DNA of 64,000 nt from Gnetum montanum (GCA_015680685.1 MNCI01006555.1:170242-234241); one strand, 5' to 3'. Counted from the first letter of the stretch, positions 35,101 through 47,815 are shown. Numbers and translations are program-made. Notes: a model not told the origin generated them from the sequence alone.

Positions 35101-37114
35101 GTTACCCAATCCCCATTTAAGAATTTTTATATGATTTTAATATTACTGCAATTACCATGAAGAAAGTTTTAGAGTGTGCCAAGATTCTGGAAGATATATC
35201 TAGGTATTTGATCATAGAGCTTAAGTTTGTCATTGTCTAATAGTTTAGAGTAGATTTGAGCTAAAAACCTAAAATTTTACTTTGATTTTATGATGAGGAT
35301 CAAGAACCCCAGCATATAACTTAAGTTTTGCATAATTTTAAGCATTTTCTTAAATTTGTGACTAGAAATTGAATGCATGTGTTGATTTCTTAGTTCAATT
35401 TTTCAAGAAACTAGAGACTTGTTAGAAGCTAGGCTTTTTATATAGATTTTATAGTGAAATTGGTTAAGATTTAAATATTTAATGTCATCGCTATAACATT
35501 TTACATAGTGGGGTAGCTAGGGCAATAAATCTTGGAATTTCATGTTATTTTAACATATATATGAAAAATGTATTTGATAGAAGTAATAAAATGGTAACTA
35601 AATCTATGTTTTCATATATGAATTTGCAATAATTATTACAAAATTGTGAAAAATATGAACTTTGGGATTTTTGACCATGAAGAACCCGAGTTGGGATGAA
35701 CTCAATGTGAGGTTTTAATATGGTAGAATTAGAGCATTTTTTCTAAATGCTAAGTATTGGTGACATCATGAGTGAAAAGTGAATTTCAACATGAAATATC
35801 AAAAGTCGACATTAACACTACGTTGAAAGTACATAACATTGTACATCAAAAGAAATGATGTTTGATGTTAAAGATGTTTTTTCTAGACATATTTAAATTT
35901 TGATGTATTACATAGATTATTTTGATGTGAAACATCATAACTAAGGGCTACCACTTAGGAATTTCTACCAAGTACCTTAGTGTGGATGACATGAGGCATC
36001 AAAATTAAGTTTGATGGATCTTGTTGAACTAGCGAGGAGAAATGACATAAAGCATAGAATGTTATGACATGCAAATTTTTGATATTTTTTTACTATGCCT
36101 TTGACATGGTTATGTTTATTTTACATGGATGCAGTAGCAGCTAGGTTACACATAATTGAACCGATGTAATTTTTTCTTGTGGATAAAATAAGTATCTTAG
36201 AGAACAAGCGAAGAGATCCTAGCTCAATAATGATCAACCCACTATTTGAGGACAACATGCTAATCTTATGAAAGTTTTGAATGAGAAATAGGATTGCAGA
36301 ATTACTAAAATTTTGCATCACACATTTTCATGTGGTGATATGGACAAGCCTAGGGGAAGAAGTGGTCATGTTGTCTTTGGAGACAATACTTCTTAGATTA
36401 TTTGCAAAGCTCATAGAGATCATTTTTAAGCTATGATTAGATATTGCGAAACTAGCCAAAGATGTCCTAGTGTACAAGAAACATTTGGACAAGCTATGGA
36501 CGCACAGAGAATATTGACAATTCAATGATTATTGTACATTATTATTAGAAATGTAGATAAAAAAAGCAATGTCCAACCCACTAGGTATCCATATTTTTAT
36601 TGAGAGGTGAGTTAGAAACAATTTTGAGTTTAAAGAAAGTTAGTATTTTTCATCTAAAGATACTAAATTTGAAATTGATGATATAGGTTCAATGATCCAG
36701 ACATTCAAAGCCTTGATTATATAGCATTCCTCCAAAATCTATTACAAGACCTATCACAACATTGAAATTGGAAACCTCAAGTGATGTCTTAATTTGATGT
36801 ATAGTACAAAATTTTGAGGATGCATAGATTTTGGAGAGAATATAAAAATAGAAGATGGATTCATCCATTATGGAATGAATTCCACAAAGAGCATGCAAAG
36901 TGGCCAAAGGGGTCAAGAATCATCATAAGACCAAAAGGTAAGCAAAGATTGAAAGAGTTATTTTTATATTTTTGTTGTTTATTTTAAAGGAAGAGTTGGC
37001 TAATAGAAGTTAATGCTTACTTGCAAGTCAAAAAAACATTTATGATGTCAAATTTATTAACATCATGAAAGAAGTAGAGGATTATGAGGTAACATCCACT
37101 AGCAAGGCATAAAT
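35101..37114. other. AT-rich DNA without recognised gene
   Basis: At about 35760-36050, words like GACATCAAA/TTTGATGT recur as in the Tat LTRs, so this may be a remnant of the 5' LTR of that element. From 36121 to about 36950 a plus-strand frame can be followed through stops (FVDKISILENKRRDP, FIERWVRNN-like), but I do not recognise it. No gag motif was found for the Tat element, so its 5' part is lost or outside recognition. Confidence 0.3.
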
Positions 37115-38034
37115 TATTGACCTTTTAGTATGTCAAAACCTTGAAATATGGAGAATTTGTTAGTGTGTTTGTGAGATATTGTAGATATAAATAAGGTAAA
37201 TGTAGCATATTAAGGAGATTGAGACAAGAGCAAGAACTGAAAAACTAGAATCCTAAAGTCCAATAAGAAGATGCATGGGTTTGGAGGAAATTATAAGAAT
37301 ACGAGACATTCTAAATTCTAGAGAAGATGTTTTAGAGATTGACAAGATGTCTCACACTATAGTAAGATGTCTCTATTGAGAAACTTTGGTCTCAATAAAG
37401 ACATCTTCACAAAATAGGAGACATCTTAAGCAAAAATAAGACATCCTATGCAAGATGTCTTATAGGTCTAGATAAGACATCTTACCTGTAAGTAGGAAAA
37501 TACAATAAGGTGCCTTGGGCTCATAAAAGATGTCTTGACTAGCCATTTCTAGCAAAAGAAAAGACATTCTAAATGGAAAAATTTAAGCACTATAAAAGTA
37601 ATCAAGTAATCATTACATACATTCTTTGAGCGATATTATACTTTATTTTCTAAATCATTTATGGTTTAATGTAAGCTTTAAAGTAAGGAATTAGAAGCTT
37701 AGTTCATTTTCTTCCTTGATCATTCTACTTCTTATTGTAAGCCTTGAGAGGCTAGATGTGATTCTTGAGAAAAGGCATCCTTTGAACTTGCTGGGACCTT
37801 GAGGGGTTAGGTATGTTTTTGAGTGAAAACACCCCTAGTAAAGATGAAGACTTTGTAAAGGTTGTGGTGTCCTTGAAACCACATTTTTAAGGAACAAAGT
37901 CTAAATGTGTGCAAGGATTCTACCCTCTAAGTGTGAACGTACCCAAGTTAGGAAACCACATATATCCATTATGAAATAATTGGGTCTTATTGACTAGAAC
38001 TTATTCAACCCTCCTTCTATGTTCTCGATTCTCA
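37115..38034 (+). mobile_element. 5' LTR of Sirevirus-like Copia element
   Basis: It starts TATTGACC (the expected TG changed to TA) and ends TTCTCGATTCTCA. It matches 42491-43451 throughout. TATAAAAG lies at 37591-37598. Upstream of it, from about 37299 to 37570, the word AAGATGTCTT or its halves and complement (AGACATCTT) occur about ten times. Repeated palindromic words in U3 are a known trait of Sirevirus LTRs, though I cannot confirm the same motif. Confidence 0.8.
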
Positions 38035-38036
38035 AG

Positions 38037-38048
38037 TGGTATTAGAGC
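38037..38048 (+). other. Primer-binding site, initiator tRNA-Met type
   Basis: TGGTATTAGAGC, two bases after the LTR end. One C-to-T change from TGGTATCAGAGC, the usual plant Copia site. Confidence 0.85.
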
Positions 38049-38090
38049 ACTAGTACTTCTAGATTAAGCATCACAACTTAGGAGTGGACT

Positions 38091-39720
38091 ATGGAGGGAA
38101 CATCTTATAGTAAGTCATCAATATTCGATGAGATTGACTTGACATAACAGAATGCATAGATGTAAGGATTCTTTGAATCCATGGAATTTAAAATATGACT
38201 CTCGATTATGGAAGGATACAGTTATTTCATTGATAGCATAATAAGTATTGCACTACTAAGATGTACGTGGTCTGATGATGACAAAAACAAATTTATGTTT
38301 GATTCAAAGACTAGAAACTATATGTACTATGCTCTTAGTAAACTTGAATGTAATAGAGTAGCTGGATGAAAAACTACAAAAGAAACTTGGAAAGTTTTAG
38401 AAGCCACCTATGAGGAAATCTCTATAGTTAAATAGTCTAAACTTCTAGTCTTGTAAAGTAAATATAACAAGTTAGAAATGAAGGAAGGTAAAAGAATCAA
38501 GGATTATTTTTCTAGGTCCATGACATAGTAGTTGCTATTAGAGGAATAGGGAAAGAATTACCTAAAAGTAAAGTCATCATTAAAATTATTAAAACTCTAT
38601 TGCCTAAATTTATACACAAAATCACTACCATGGAAGAAATCATAGATTTATTTGTACTTAAATTTGAAGAATTATAAAGTGAACTTGTAGCATATGAGAT
38701 GAATCCCATAAGTGAAGTTGCTATCAAGGAGAAACCCAAAGTACTTAAGACTTCCTCAAAAGAAAAGGAGATGTTAGACTATGAAGGAAATAGTAATGAT
38801 GAACTAGCTCTCCTAATAAGAAGAGTAAAAAGGCTTCTAGAATGGAAAGATAAAAGCTTCAACTAATCAAGTAGCAAATGTAAAGAAAGAGGTAAGTAAC
38901 CTAAAAATTCAAATAATAATATTTCTTCTATAGAATGTTGGATATATGATGGAACAGGCCATGTGACTTTTGAATGTCCTAGTTTTAGCAGGTTATAGAA
39001 GGACTTCATTCAAAAGTAAAAGAAGACCAAAAATTTCTACACCAGATGGGATGATGAATATAGTAAAGAGGAAACTAATGATTCATCAACAAGCTCATAT
39101 CTTAATTGCATGACTCTTGCATGAGAAGGTCCCACAAAGGAATTTGGAGAACTTGAAGGTACAATTGAGGAAAGGTATAACATGCTATGTAATGAAATTA
39201 TCTCTTTTCAAAATTTATGTATCAAAATAAAAAAAATACTTTACATAGCAAGGAAGTAGAAATAGTTAAACTTAATACTAAATACTCTAATCTCAAAAAG
39301 AAAAAATTAGACCTAAAGGCTAAGGTTTAAAAGCTAATCTTGTCTCATGAGCATATCAACAAGGAATTAGCAAGTATAAAACTTAGCAGTGAAAAGCTTA
39401 CCAAAGATAAGAAGATGTCATAAGTTATGCAAAGATAAGGAAGAGATGAAAATAATAAAAGAAGATTAGAGAATTATTCCCATGCTAACACATCCACAAG
39501 CAGTTCACCTAAATGGGGGTACATACCTTGGTTTTAACATGTAGCATGAATAAGAAGAACTACGTGTTACTATTGTAGAAAATATGGGCATATACAATTG
39601 CATTATTATTTATAATTAAAACATTATAATTTAACTACTTGATCTTATCAAAAGAAGGGTAGAAAGCATTTCTTGCAGGGTAAGTAGATTTACAAACCTA
39701 AGGTAAAGAAGTAAAAGGAA
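38091..39720 (+). pseudogene. gag of Sirevirus-like Copia element
   Basis: The first ATG after the primer site is at 38091. The Copia gag core is legible: FFESMEFKI, FMFDSKTRNYMYYALSKLE, KETWKVLEATYEE, KLLVL.SKYNKLEMKEGKRIKDYFSR. Downstream are two zinc-knuckle remnants: CWIYDGTGHVTFEC near 38937-38978 (second Cys is Tyr) and CYYCRKYGHIQLH near 39566-39604 (last Cys is His). A Glu/Lys-rich coiled-coil-like stretch (about 39170-39440) lies between them, as in Sirevirus gags. Many TAG/TAA/TGA breaks. Its role would be particle formation and RNA binding. Confidence 0.7.
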
Positions 39721-40214
39721 TAAACTATTAAACATGTTTCTTTTCCAAACAACAAAAGAATTGCTCTTAACCATAAGGATGGAGAGAAAAAATACAATCA
39801 TGAAAAATCCACCTTAAATGAGGATATAAACAAGCATGTTGATGTCAAGGAAGGAAAGCATTCAATGAAAATAAGAGAGGGACTCTACAAAGGAGGATCT
39901 CATTCTAAACTTACATAAGCAAGCTAACAACCTAGAGAAAGAAAGGTAAGTATTGGTAAGTATGGTTGTAAATTTAAATATTCTTTGGCTTGCTCTACTA
40001 GTTGTATGGATACTACTATTTTGGAAATATCTTTTTATATAAACCTTAAACTATGAGTATATGATGTGAAAACATTAACAAAAGATAAGTAAGTGAGTTA
40101 TGTTTTAAATCTTTGGCTATTGTCAATTATAATAATTTATTCATCCTTGGAAGCATTAAATTCAAGATTTTATAGTATTCTATAATCATTTCTACCATTC
40201 CATTTATATTTGAA
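39721..40214 (+). other. Internal region where protease/integrase/RT would be expected
   Basis: Only Lys/Glu-rich and hydrophobic fragments are readable. No DTGA protease box, GKG-type integrase motif or YVDD box is seen here or anywhere up to 42490. The element appears to lack pol. Confidence 0.5.
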
Positions 40215-40400
40215 AGCCTTGAGTAAGATATTCAATGTTCAGAAAAGACATCTTATTATTTTAAGAAGACATGTCACTAGAGATATCTCTATTAAGATGT
40301 CTATGCTGAGAGCAAGATGTCTTGATTGTTATGCACTCAGTTCAAGCTAGAAGTCTTGAGTGCATTGTAAACCCTACCAAAGACATCTTCCTCTATAAAT
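40215..40400 (+). promoter_or_regulatory. LTR-like promoter block inside the Copia element
   Basis: Five AAGACATCTT/AAGATGTCTT-type words occur within about 150 bp, followed by CTCTATAAATTA with the TATA at 40394. This repeats the design of the U3-plus-TATA region of this family's LTRs. An open frame with a possible start at 40509 follows about 110 bp later. It may be an internal promoter for the extra ORF, or a remnant of a related LTR fused into the element. Confidence 0.4.
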
Positions 40401-40508
40401 TAACTTGATATCTATTCCTTTATGATCTCTTTTATGTAAACGACATCCTTCCCTAGATGACTAGGGCTCCCTTCCTGCTATAATTGCACTCTATTTAGCT
40501 TGGTTTCC

Positions 40509-42066
40509 ATGGCTCTCAAGAAGATAGGAACTTCAAGGTTGTTACAGCATAAATTCAAGGGCATTTACAAATGCTTCCCAAAGTGCTTGTCCATGAATTT
40601 TTTAGCAACATTGTTATTACAAATTCTTTTGTTGGAACCTTTACATCTATGATTAGGAAAATTATTGTTCAAGTGTCTCCCCAAATTATTAATGATTTGA
40701 TTAGAATTTCTAGTGCTAATGTTCAAAGGATTGTAGTTCATACTATGGATGACATTTTCATAAATGGTATCATCTCAGTTACATATGAATAATTTTGTAA
40801 TGAAATATTTGGTAGTTTAGTATCAATATAGGATGATAAGATGTATCCACAGCAGATGTCTTAGGATGCCTCCATACTTTCTCTTATTATGATATATAGC
40901 ATCATAGTTAGAGAAGGTAGCTACAATTATTTACTTCCACCATAGGCATTTTTGTTATATTTCTTTCTGATAGGACAAACTTTAGAGTTGGGGCATACTA
41001 TTTGTATGGATATGTTGGAAATGTATACCTGTGAATGCATATATGAGCATCTTCTCCTTGTCAGATTGATCATACACTAGGTAAGTATTTCCATTCCAGA
41101 CTTTCCCATTCTAAAAGGAAAAAGAAGTCTTGTTGAGTACTCTTAGAACAGGAGTACCACTCATACAGAATTTGCAACTCCTTCATCTTCATAAGCACAC
41201 AACAAGTAAGAACCAGAGAGACCTTTACCACCACAAGCACTAGTTCATCTTAGAGAGTCAAAATTAGCAAGTGGTTAGGTAGAATCTTCCTTAAGGAAGA
41301 CCTTACACTTCATTCCCAAAACCATGGGGAAGACTAGTAGAATTCTCTGTTACCTTTGTAAGAGGATGGATTCAATAGGCCTTCCACCTTCTCCAAGTGA
41401 TCTTCAGTTTGAGAAGATTGAGACTTCTCATTAGAAAGAGAGTGAAGGAGAGCTAGAACCTATTCAACATTCTATAACAGTAGGATCATCTTGAGCCTAT
41501 CACTTAGGAAATACATTAGATTCTAAAGAACTAGTAAGATCACCAACACATATCTAGGGAGAGCCCATTTCTCACACTAACTAGCCAACACTAAAGGTAT
41601 TTGTACAGGGGAAATCTTCTATAAGGCTTTCAAAATAATTCAGAAGCAATGATGCATCATAGTATTTTGAGCTGCAGAACATGGATAGCATTTTTAGTGT
41701 AGCAGCACCATGGGAATAAACTATTCCTAAGATGTATTAGTGTAGTGCTACTCCATCATACTCTAGGCAAGCTCTGTCTCATGATAGTTCTTCTTCATCC
41801 ATCCACTTTCTAGTGAAGCTTTATCCTAGATGAGCACCAATTACAGTCACCTTTGATGGTAACGATGATAACATCTAGTAGGTCTCTCACTCTAGTACTA
41901 GCAGTGATGGTGATGAGAAAGAGACCTATAGTCCCATTCATAATGCATTTAACTTCGAGGATGATACTAAGGTCAGTGGTTAGTGGGATGGTGGTGGTTC
42001 CCTTCTCTTGGTGCTATCCAAAAAGAGGGAGAGTTCTTGATGAGCTAATGCTTGATAATGAGTAGC
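40509..42066 (+). pseudogene. Extra ORF of Sirevirus-like Copia element
   Basis: A reading frame can be followed past scattered TAG stops and a few shifts. The first part reads LVHEFFSNI, SFVGTFTSMIRKIIVQVSPQIINDLIR, which resembles the 'F..N...V.G..V.FSP..IN..L' pattern of the plant transposon-type domain. It is distantly like the Athila extra ORFs of this window (GTVANVGGVFVDFSAKSITKVL). The second half (about 41200-42060) is Ser/Pro/Glu-rich, probably disordered, and ends near 42066 with acidic repeats. Sireviruses often carry an env-like ORF between pol and the 3' LTR; here it follows gag directly. Function unknown. Confidence 0.5.
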
Positions 42067-42476
42067 TATAGTATCTATATTATATTTTTATGATTAGCAT
42101 ATGTATTTTATGGAGACCACTTAACTATTGTTACATGGCTATGATTACATGTAATCTATGGTTATATGGATATGTTTTAAAATTTTATGCTCTAGCATTT
42201 AATATTAGGGCATGACATGTGGCATGCTTGTGCATTGTATATGGGATGCATATTATAGATAGAGATTTGAGCAAATTTTTGATGTGACTTACTTTTATTA
42301 GTACTAGAGGTCATTACTAATGAATTTGTAACTATCAACCTCTAATCCATCCTTCTTTTCCATCCCTACTACTATAGGAAATTTACTATTTTATCTAAGC
42401 ATGACTACTTATATATAATGAAAATTTTATATATGTCTATTTAGTGCTAATACATTATTCAAGTTTTGGACATCAC

Positions 42477-42488
42477 CAAAAGAAGAAT
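42477..42488 (+). other. Polypurine tract of the Copia element
   Basis: CATCACCAAAAGAAGAAT(AT) lies immediately before TGTTGACC of the 3' LTR. The position and the ATCACCAAAA..G..GA style match the conserved Sirevirus tract, from which plus-strand DNA synthesis is primed. Confidence 0.65.
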
Positions 42489-42490
42489 AT

Positions 42491-43451
42491 TGTTGACCTT
42501 TTGGTATGTAAAAACCTTGAAAAATGGAGAATTTGTTAGTGTGTTTGTGAGATCTTGTACGTCTAAAGAAGGTGAATGTAGCATATTAAGGAGACTGAGA
42601 CAAGAGAAAGAATTGATAAACTAGAATGCTAAAGTGCAATAAGAAGATGCAAGGGTTTGAAGGAAATGACAATGATATGAGACATCCAAAATTTCAAAGA
42701 AGATGTTTTGGAGACTGACAAGATGTCTCACACTATAGCAAGAAATCTTTGTTAAGAAACTTTGCTATTAAGCAAGATGTATCCATAAAACAAGAGACAT
42801 ATTAAGTAAAAATAAGATTTCTTATGGAAGAAATCTTGGGTCTAGACAAGACATCTTACTTGCAAGTAGGCAAATATAGTAAGACATATTGGGCTCATAG
42901 AAGACATCTTGACTAACTGTTTCTAGCCATTGTGTGAATTCCAATGAACAGATGGAGAAAAAAAAAGGATATAAAAGAAATACATCCTAAATTAGAAAGG
43001 TCAAGCACTATACAAAAAATCAAGTAATCATTGCATACATTATTTGAGGAATACTATAATTCATTTTCTAAATCATTTATTATTTACAATGAGGTTTAAA
43101 GTACGGAATTTGAAGCTTAGTTAATTTTCTTTCTTAATCATTCTATTTCTTATTGTAAGCCTTGAGGGGTTGAATTTGCTTCTTGAGGGAAGGCATAGTT
43201 TGAGCTTGTTAGGACCTTGAGGGGTTGAGTGTGTCTTTGAGTGAAAACATTCTTACCAAAGCTCAAGATTTTGTAATGATTGTAGTGCCCTCAAAACTAC
43301 ATTTTGAAGGAACAAAGTTCAAAGATGTGCAAGGATTCTATTCTCAAAGTGTGGATATACCCAAGTTGGGGAACCATATACATTCATTGTAAAATAATTG
43401 AATCTTATTGGCTAAAAATTGTTTAACCTCCTTCTAAGTTCTCGATCCTCA
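42491..43451 (+). mobile_element. 3' LTR of Sirevirus-like Copia element
   Basis: TGTTGACC...TTCTCGATCCTCA, 961 bp, matching 37115-38034 in order and orientation. The TATA is degraded to TATACAAA near 43008. The AAGATGTCT-type words are present but more eroded. Flanks (TAAAT before the 5' LTR, AAAAG after this one) do not form a target duplication, so the copy may be recombinant. Confidence 0.85.
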
Positions 43452-43849
43452 AAAAGTACCTAAAAGTGATTTTTTGAGTATGAAGGAGTTAAATATTTTG
43501 AAAGGTTTGATAGGATAGGAAATTTTTGTGCTTTAGGTTTAAAGCACCCATACCTTACAATGATAGAATCTGTAGGATTAATAAAAATTTATGTAGCCAA
43601 TAAGGTAGTTTTTGTAGTTTGTGTAGGCTAGAAACAAGTGATGATCACTTGGGATCCAACTACACTGAGATACTAGTTAGGATTCCTAGACAGGGGAATA
43701 ACGATTGATAGCATGAATCTAGATTCAATAGATCTATTAGTGGTAGAGGAATGGGTAGGTTCATAGAAGATGGATGTGATCAATGTTAACAAAGGAATGA
43801 ATAAAATGAGATCTTGGTTTGGTTGTTCTCCATTACCACATCTACAAAG
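43452..43849. other. Spacer without recognised feature
   Basis: AT-rich, with stops in all frames at short intervals. No repeat or gene is seen. Confidence 0.4.
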
Positions 43850-44330
43850 TTAGAGTAGATTTTGGATTGAGTGATAGTAATTACTAGAGATTAAGCTTTA
43901 GTAATTAGTATGGCTGAATCAACATTGAAATCTACTACAAATCATGATCCATAGTTACATGAATTTTAACCAAACATGTTCTTATTTGATTTATCAATGC
44001 AAAAAAATCATTCATTTATATTCTTTATGTTGTCATTGCTTTTTCAATGTGGGATTTGAAGCTCAGTGATAAATGAATTGAGACTTGGGTGGGGTTGGGG
44101 TAGATTTTGACAGTGATTAAGTGACAAAAATTACTAGGACTCAAGATTTAGTAATTAGTGGTACTTGATTACCATTGAAATCTACTACAACTCATTATCC
44201 ATAGTTAGATGGTTCTTAACCAAATAAGTTCTCATTCAATTTATTACTTTAAGAAAGTCATTTATATATATTCTTTACATTGTCATTGTATTTTCAATGT
44301 GAGAATATGCCTACATTATGGAATTATTTC
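43850..44330. repeat. Two tandem copies of a ~245-bp unit
   Basis: GTAGATTTTG at 43855 and 44100 begins two copies that share TTACTAG, AGTAATTAGT, TTGAAATCTACTACAA, ATCCATAGTTA, AACCAAA and TTGTCATTG-TTTTCAATGTG. Similarity is clear but moderate. Confidence 0.8.
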
Positions 44331-45640
44331 TATTTGAGTCACTTCTATTAACACATAGTCATAGACACATAATGGGTTTGGATTATATCTTGAATGTGCA
44401 TGTATTTTAAATAGTCATATACTCTTATGCATGCAAGTGTAGTTTTGGAGAATCATGAATTTCATGTTGGCTATTAAACATGTCTTGATGGAACCTAATC
44501 ATAAGCAAGATCATAGAGTGAAGAGTACACGTAGTTGGGGTGCATGGTATCTTAACCCACTAGCATGTAAAAGTGGTTTTTGGAGAATCTAGAATTTCAT
44601 GTTAGCTATTAAACATGTGTTGGGTATATCTAGTAATGAACAAGATCATATTGGGAAGAGGTTACTTAATATCTCAACCTAGTAGCATGCATTACATATG
44701 TACTTCATGTTGCCTAGATACATGGGGGTTGACTACATGATGCCTTGGGTTGTTCTAAGGATGGGATGATTTGACATGTATTTTAAATGCTTACTTTCTC
44801 TTATGCATGAAACATTACTTTTGAGGAATCTAGGATTTCATGTTAACTATTAAACATATCTTAATGGTACATAGTCATAGACATGATCTTACTAGGAAGA
44901 GGTAACTTGCTATCCCAACCTAGTAGCATCTTGGTGATTTCACGTTAGCTATTAACCATGTATTTGGTATACCTAGTCATGGACAAGATCATATTGGGAA
45001 GAGGTTACTTGATATCCCAACCGAGTATCATGCATTACATATGTACTTCATGTTGTCTAGCCACGTGGATTAACCACATGACGCCTTAGGTTATCCAAAG
45101 AATGGAATGATTTGATATGTATTTTTAATTCTCATCTACTCTTATGCATGTATGAGTACTTTTGAGAAATATAGAATGTTATGTTAACTATTAAACATAT
45201 CTTAGTGGTATCTAGTCATAGATAAGCTTATACTAGAAAGAGGTTACTTGCTATCCAAATCTAGTAGCATCTTGGTGGTTTTATGTTAGCTATTAAACAT
45301 GTATTCAGTGTATTTACTCATAGATAAGATCATAATGGAAAGAGGCTACCTGATATTTGGATCTAGTTGCATGCATTACATATGTACTTCATGTTATCCA
45401 GACACATGTGGATTGACCACATGCTACCTTGGGCTATCCCAAGGATGGGATGATTTGACATGTAATTTAAATGCTCACCTACTCTTATGCTTGCAAGAGT
45501 CCTTTTGGAGAAGCTAGGGGTTTCATGTTGGCTATTAAACACATCTTGGTCATACCTAGTCATAGATAAGATCATACTGGAAAGAGGTTACTTAATATCC
45601 CAATCATAGACATATGGGGGTTGATCACATTATGACTTGC
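44331..45640. repeat. Higher-order tandem array, ~342-bp period
   Basis: The word CATGCATTACATATGTACTTC recurs at 44686, 45029 and 45370 (period 341-343). Each period contains two shorter related sub-units: the start word TTTCATGTTAGCTATTAA(A/C)CAT appears at about 44460, 44595, 44836, 44938, 45178, 45279 and 45521. After a first interval of 135 bp, the spacing alternates between 240-242 and 101-102 bp. This is a small higher-order repeat, about 3.6 periods. No coding sense. Confidence 0.85.
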
Positions 45641-47030
45641 GTTGTTCCAATGATGGCATGAGTGAACTTTGTATTGGATGCTTATTTCATTGATTTAGAA
45701 ATTTCATGATTCACATGGGTAGTTGTCACCCTAGTTCATGAACTAGGGTTAGTTATAATGATATCATCACATTGAAGATGTGATCCCTATGATGAGTCAA
45801 ATATGAGTATTTCCATTTTCATTTGAATTATTAATATTAAAAATTTTAGTATCTTTAAAAGTTTAAAATCCATCCCTAAGAATACTAAGGCTATAATGAA
45901 CATTTTAAAATGTAAATGATGTTTATATCGACCAACACTTTCTCTTAAAAATTAAAAAAAAAAGGTGGTTCTAGTTAATAGCATTGAGCAAGGTTGGAAT
46001 TTCATAATTTCCTAACCTAGATATATATTTTTTATAGCCTTAATTTCCATATTCTCTTGGTATACAAGCTATATCTATACATTTTCATCTAAAATTAAAT
46101 TGCATAATATGTTTTAAAAGGAAAAATATGTTCATTTACTCATCAAATTCCAATCTTGGTATAATTACCAACCAACACATTTTTAAAAAACAAAAAATAG
46201 CTACAGTTATGCTATGATAGTTTTGATTCAAGGATTGAGCTATGAGTTCCACCAAGTTCCATGTAGTTCAAAGCTATGAGTTTCATAGATTGCCAATGAT
46301 TACCATTGATTGCTGAGGGTATGTTGCTAAGTGTTGTGCTAAGGATGTATTTTTAAGGATTCTTTGAGCATTCATGTTGCTATTAGAATCAGAAAAATTT
46401 ATGCTTTTATTCAAGGACATAATTACATATCATTATGTAACAAATTCATTGTGAATTCTCCTCCAAATTTATACCAAGATTTTTTTAAAATTTTTGGTTA
46501 CTAATTCACAAACTGCAATCACTTTTTCTTTGAATTTTTGTGATATTTTTTTATTTTCGAAGAATTTAGGATTTTGAATTTCATGAATTCATAGAAATTA
46601 AAATGTTTATTAAGGAGGATGATGATAAATTTAATTAAAAAAATCACAAGGATTTAAATGAAGAAATTTAGGCTTGCAAAGATGCCCTATATAGGTGATA
46701 GTTTTTGTAGGAACTATATTAAAATGAATGAGCTACCTAAAGTATGAGATTTATCTATTCATACTTATCCATTTTTTCATGCTATTAGGATATAAATGTT
46801 AATTATTTCCAAAATAGTGTGTCCCATGGTAAGTAACCAATGATATATTCTCTAATGTACAATAATTAATCTTGTGAAAATCTCATCCCAAGCCTAAATT
46901 TTAGTTAACATAGTTAGTGACACATATTGCATTAGTAAATGAAATTTAGTTAATGTGGATATGAGAAGGGAGTGAGTCAATGTATTGTGGATTTTAAGAT
47001 TCATATGGATTTTTTTGTCAATGTGTTTTG
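45641..47030. other. AT-rich DNA without recognised gene or repeat
   Basis: I see no conserved coding motif, LTR end or array. Local poly-A and poly-T runs only. Confidence 0.4.
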
Positions 47031-47815
47031 GATTTTAATGTTCATATGAGTTTCAAGGAATTGTCCACCTTATTTTTTCAACTTCATAGCAACTAGAAAA
47101 GTGTATATAGGGTAGAAGTCATAAAAAGTTGTAAGACATTGAAGCCTTTATCTCTTCCAATCCTTGCCTACCACCTCCCTTAGCAATGATTTCTATTTCA
47201 TGTATCCATGAGTTGTCCAATAATTAGACTTTGCAATTAAATAGAAAAATTTGGTTTAATATCAAGATGTCTTCAAATTTTCATGAATAATATTTGCATC
47301 AAATTTATGCTAAAATAATTAAATACTTGTTCTAAAACTAGAATTATATTTTTAAAATTCTCTAGTGTTCAATCTATTTTAAGTTTTTATGCTTATATGG
47401 GTTTTATGAAATTATCCACCTCATTTTCTCAACTTCATAGCAATTGGCAAAGTGTATAAAGGGCACAATTAATTTATCCTAATTTTGATGAATCGAAATT
47501 ATCAAATATTATAGGATTAATATATAAAGTTCATTATAAAGCTCGTAGAAAGTTCCAAGATAAATGTCCTTAAAGTCATTATCTCTTCCAATCCTTGTCT
47601 ACCACCTCCCTTGTTAGTGATGCCTATTTCTTGCACCCATGAGTTGACCAGTAATTAGAGCTCATACTTGTAATTCAAGAGAGTAATTTGGTTTAATATC
47701 AAGCTATCTACAAATTTTCATGGATCATCTTTGCATCAAACTTATGCTAAAATGATTAAATACCTATTCTAAAACTAGAATTATGTTTTTAAGATTCTCT
47801 AGCAATAATGGAGAT
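47031..47815. repeat. Two tandem copies of a ~431-bp unit
   Basis: TATCTCTTCCAATCCTTG at 47149 and 47580, followed in both by CTACCACCTCCCTT, CCATGAGTTG, TTTGGTTTAATATCAAG, CAAATTTTCATG, TTGCATCAAA and TTCTAAAACTAGAATTAT. The front parts (CAACTTCATAGCAA) are closer together, showing an indel. Confidence 0.8.
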
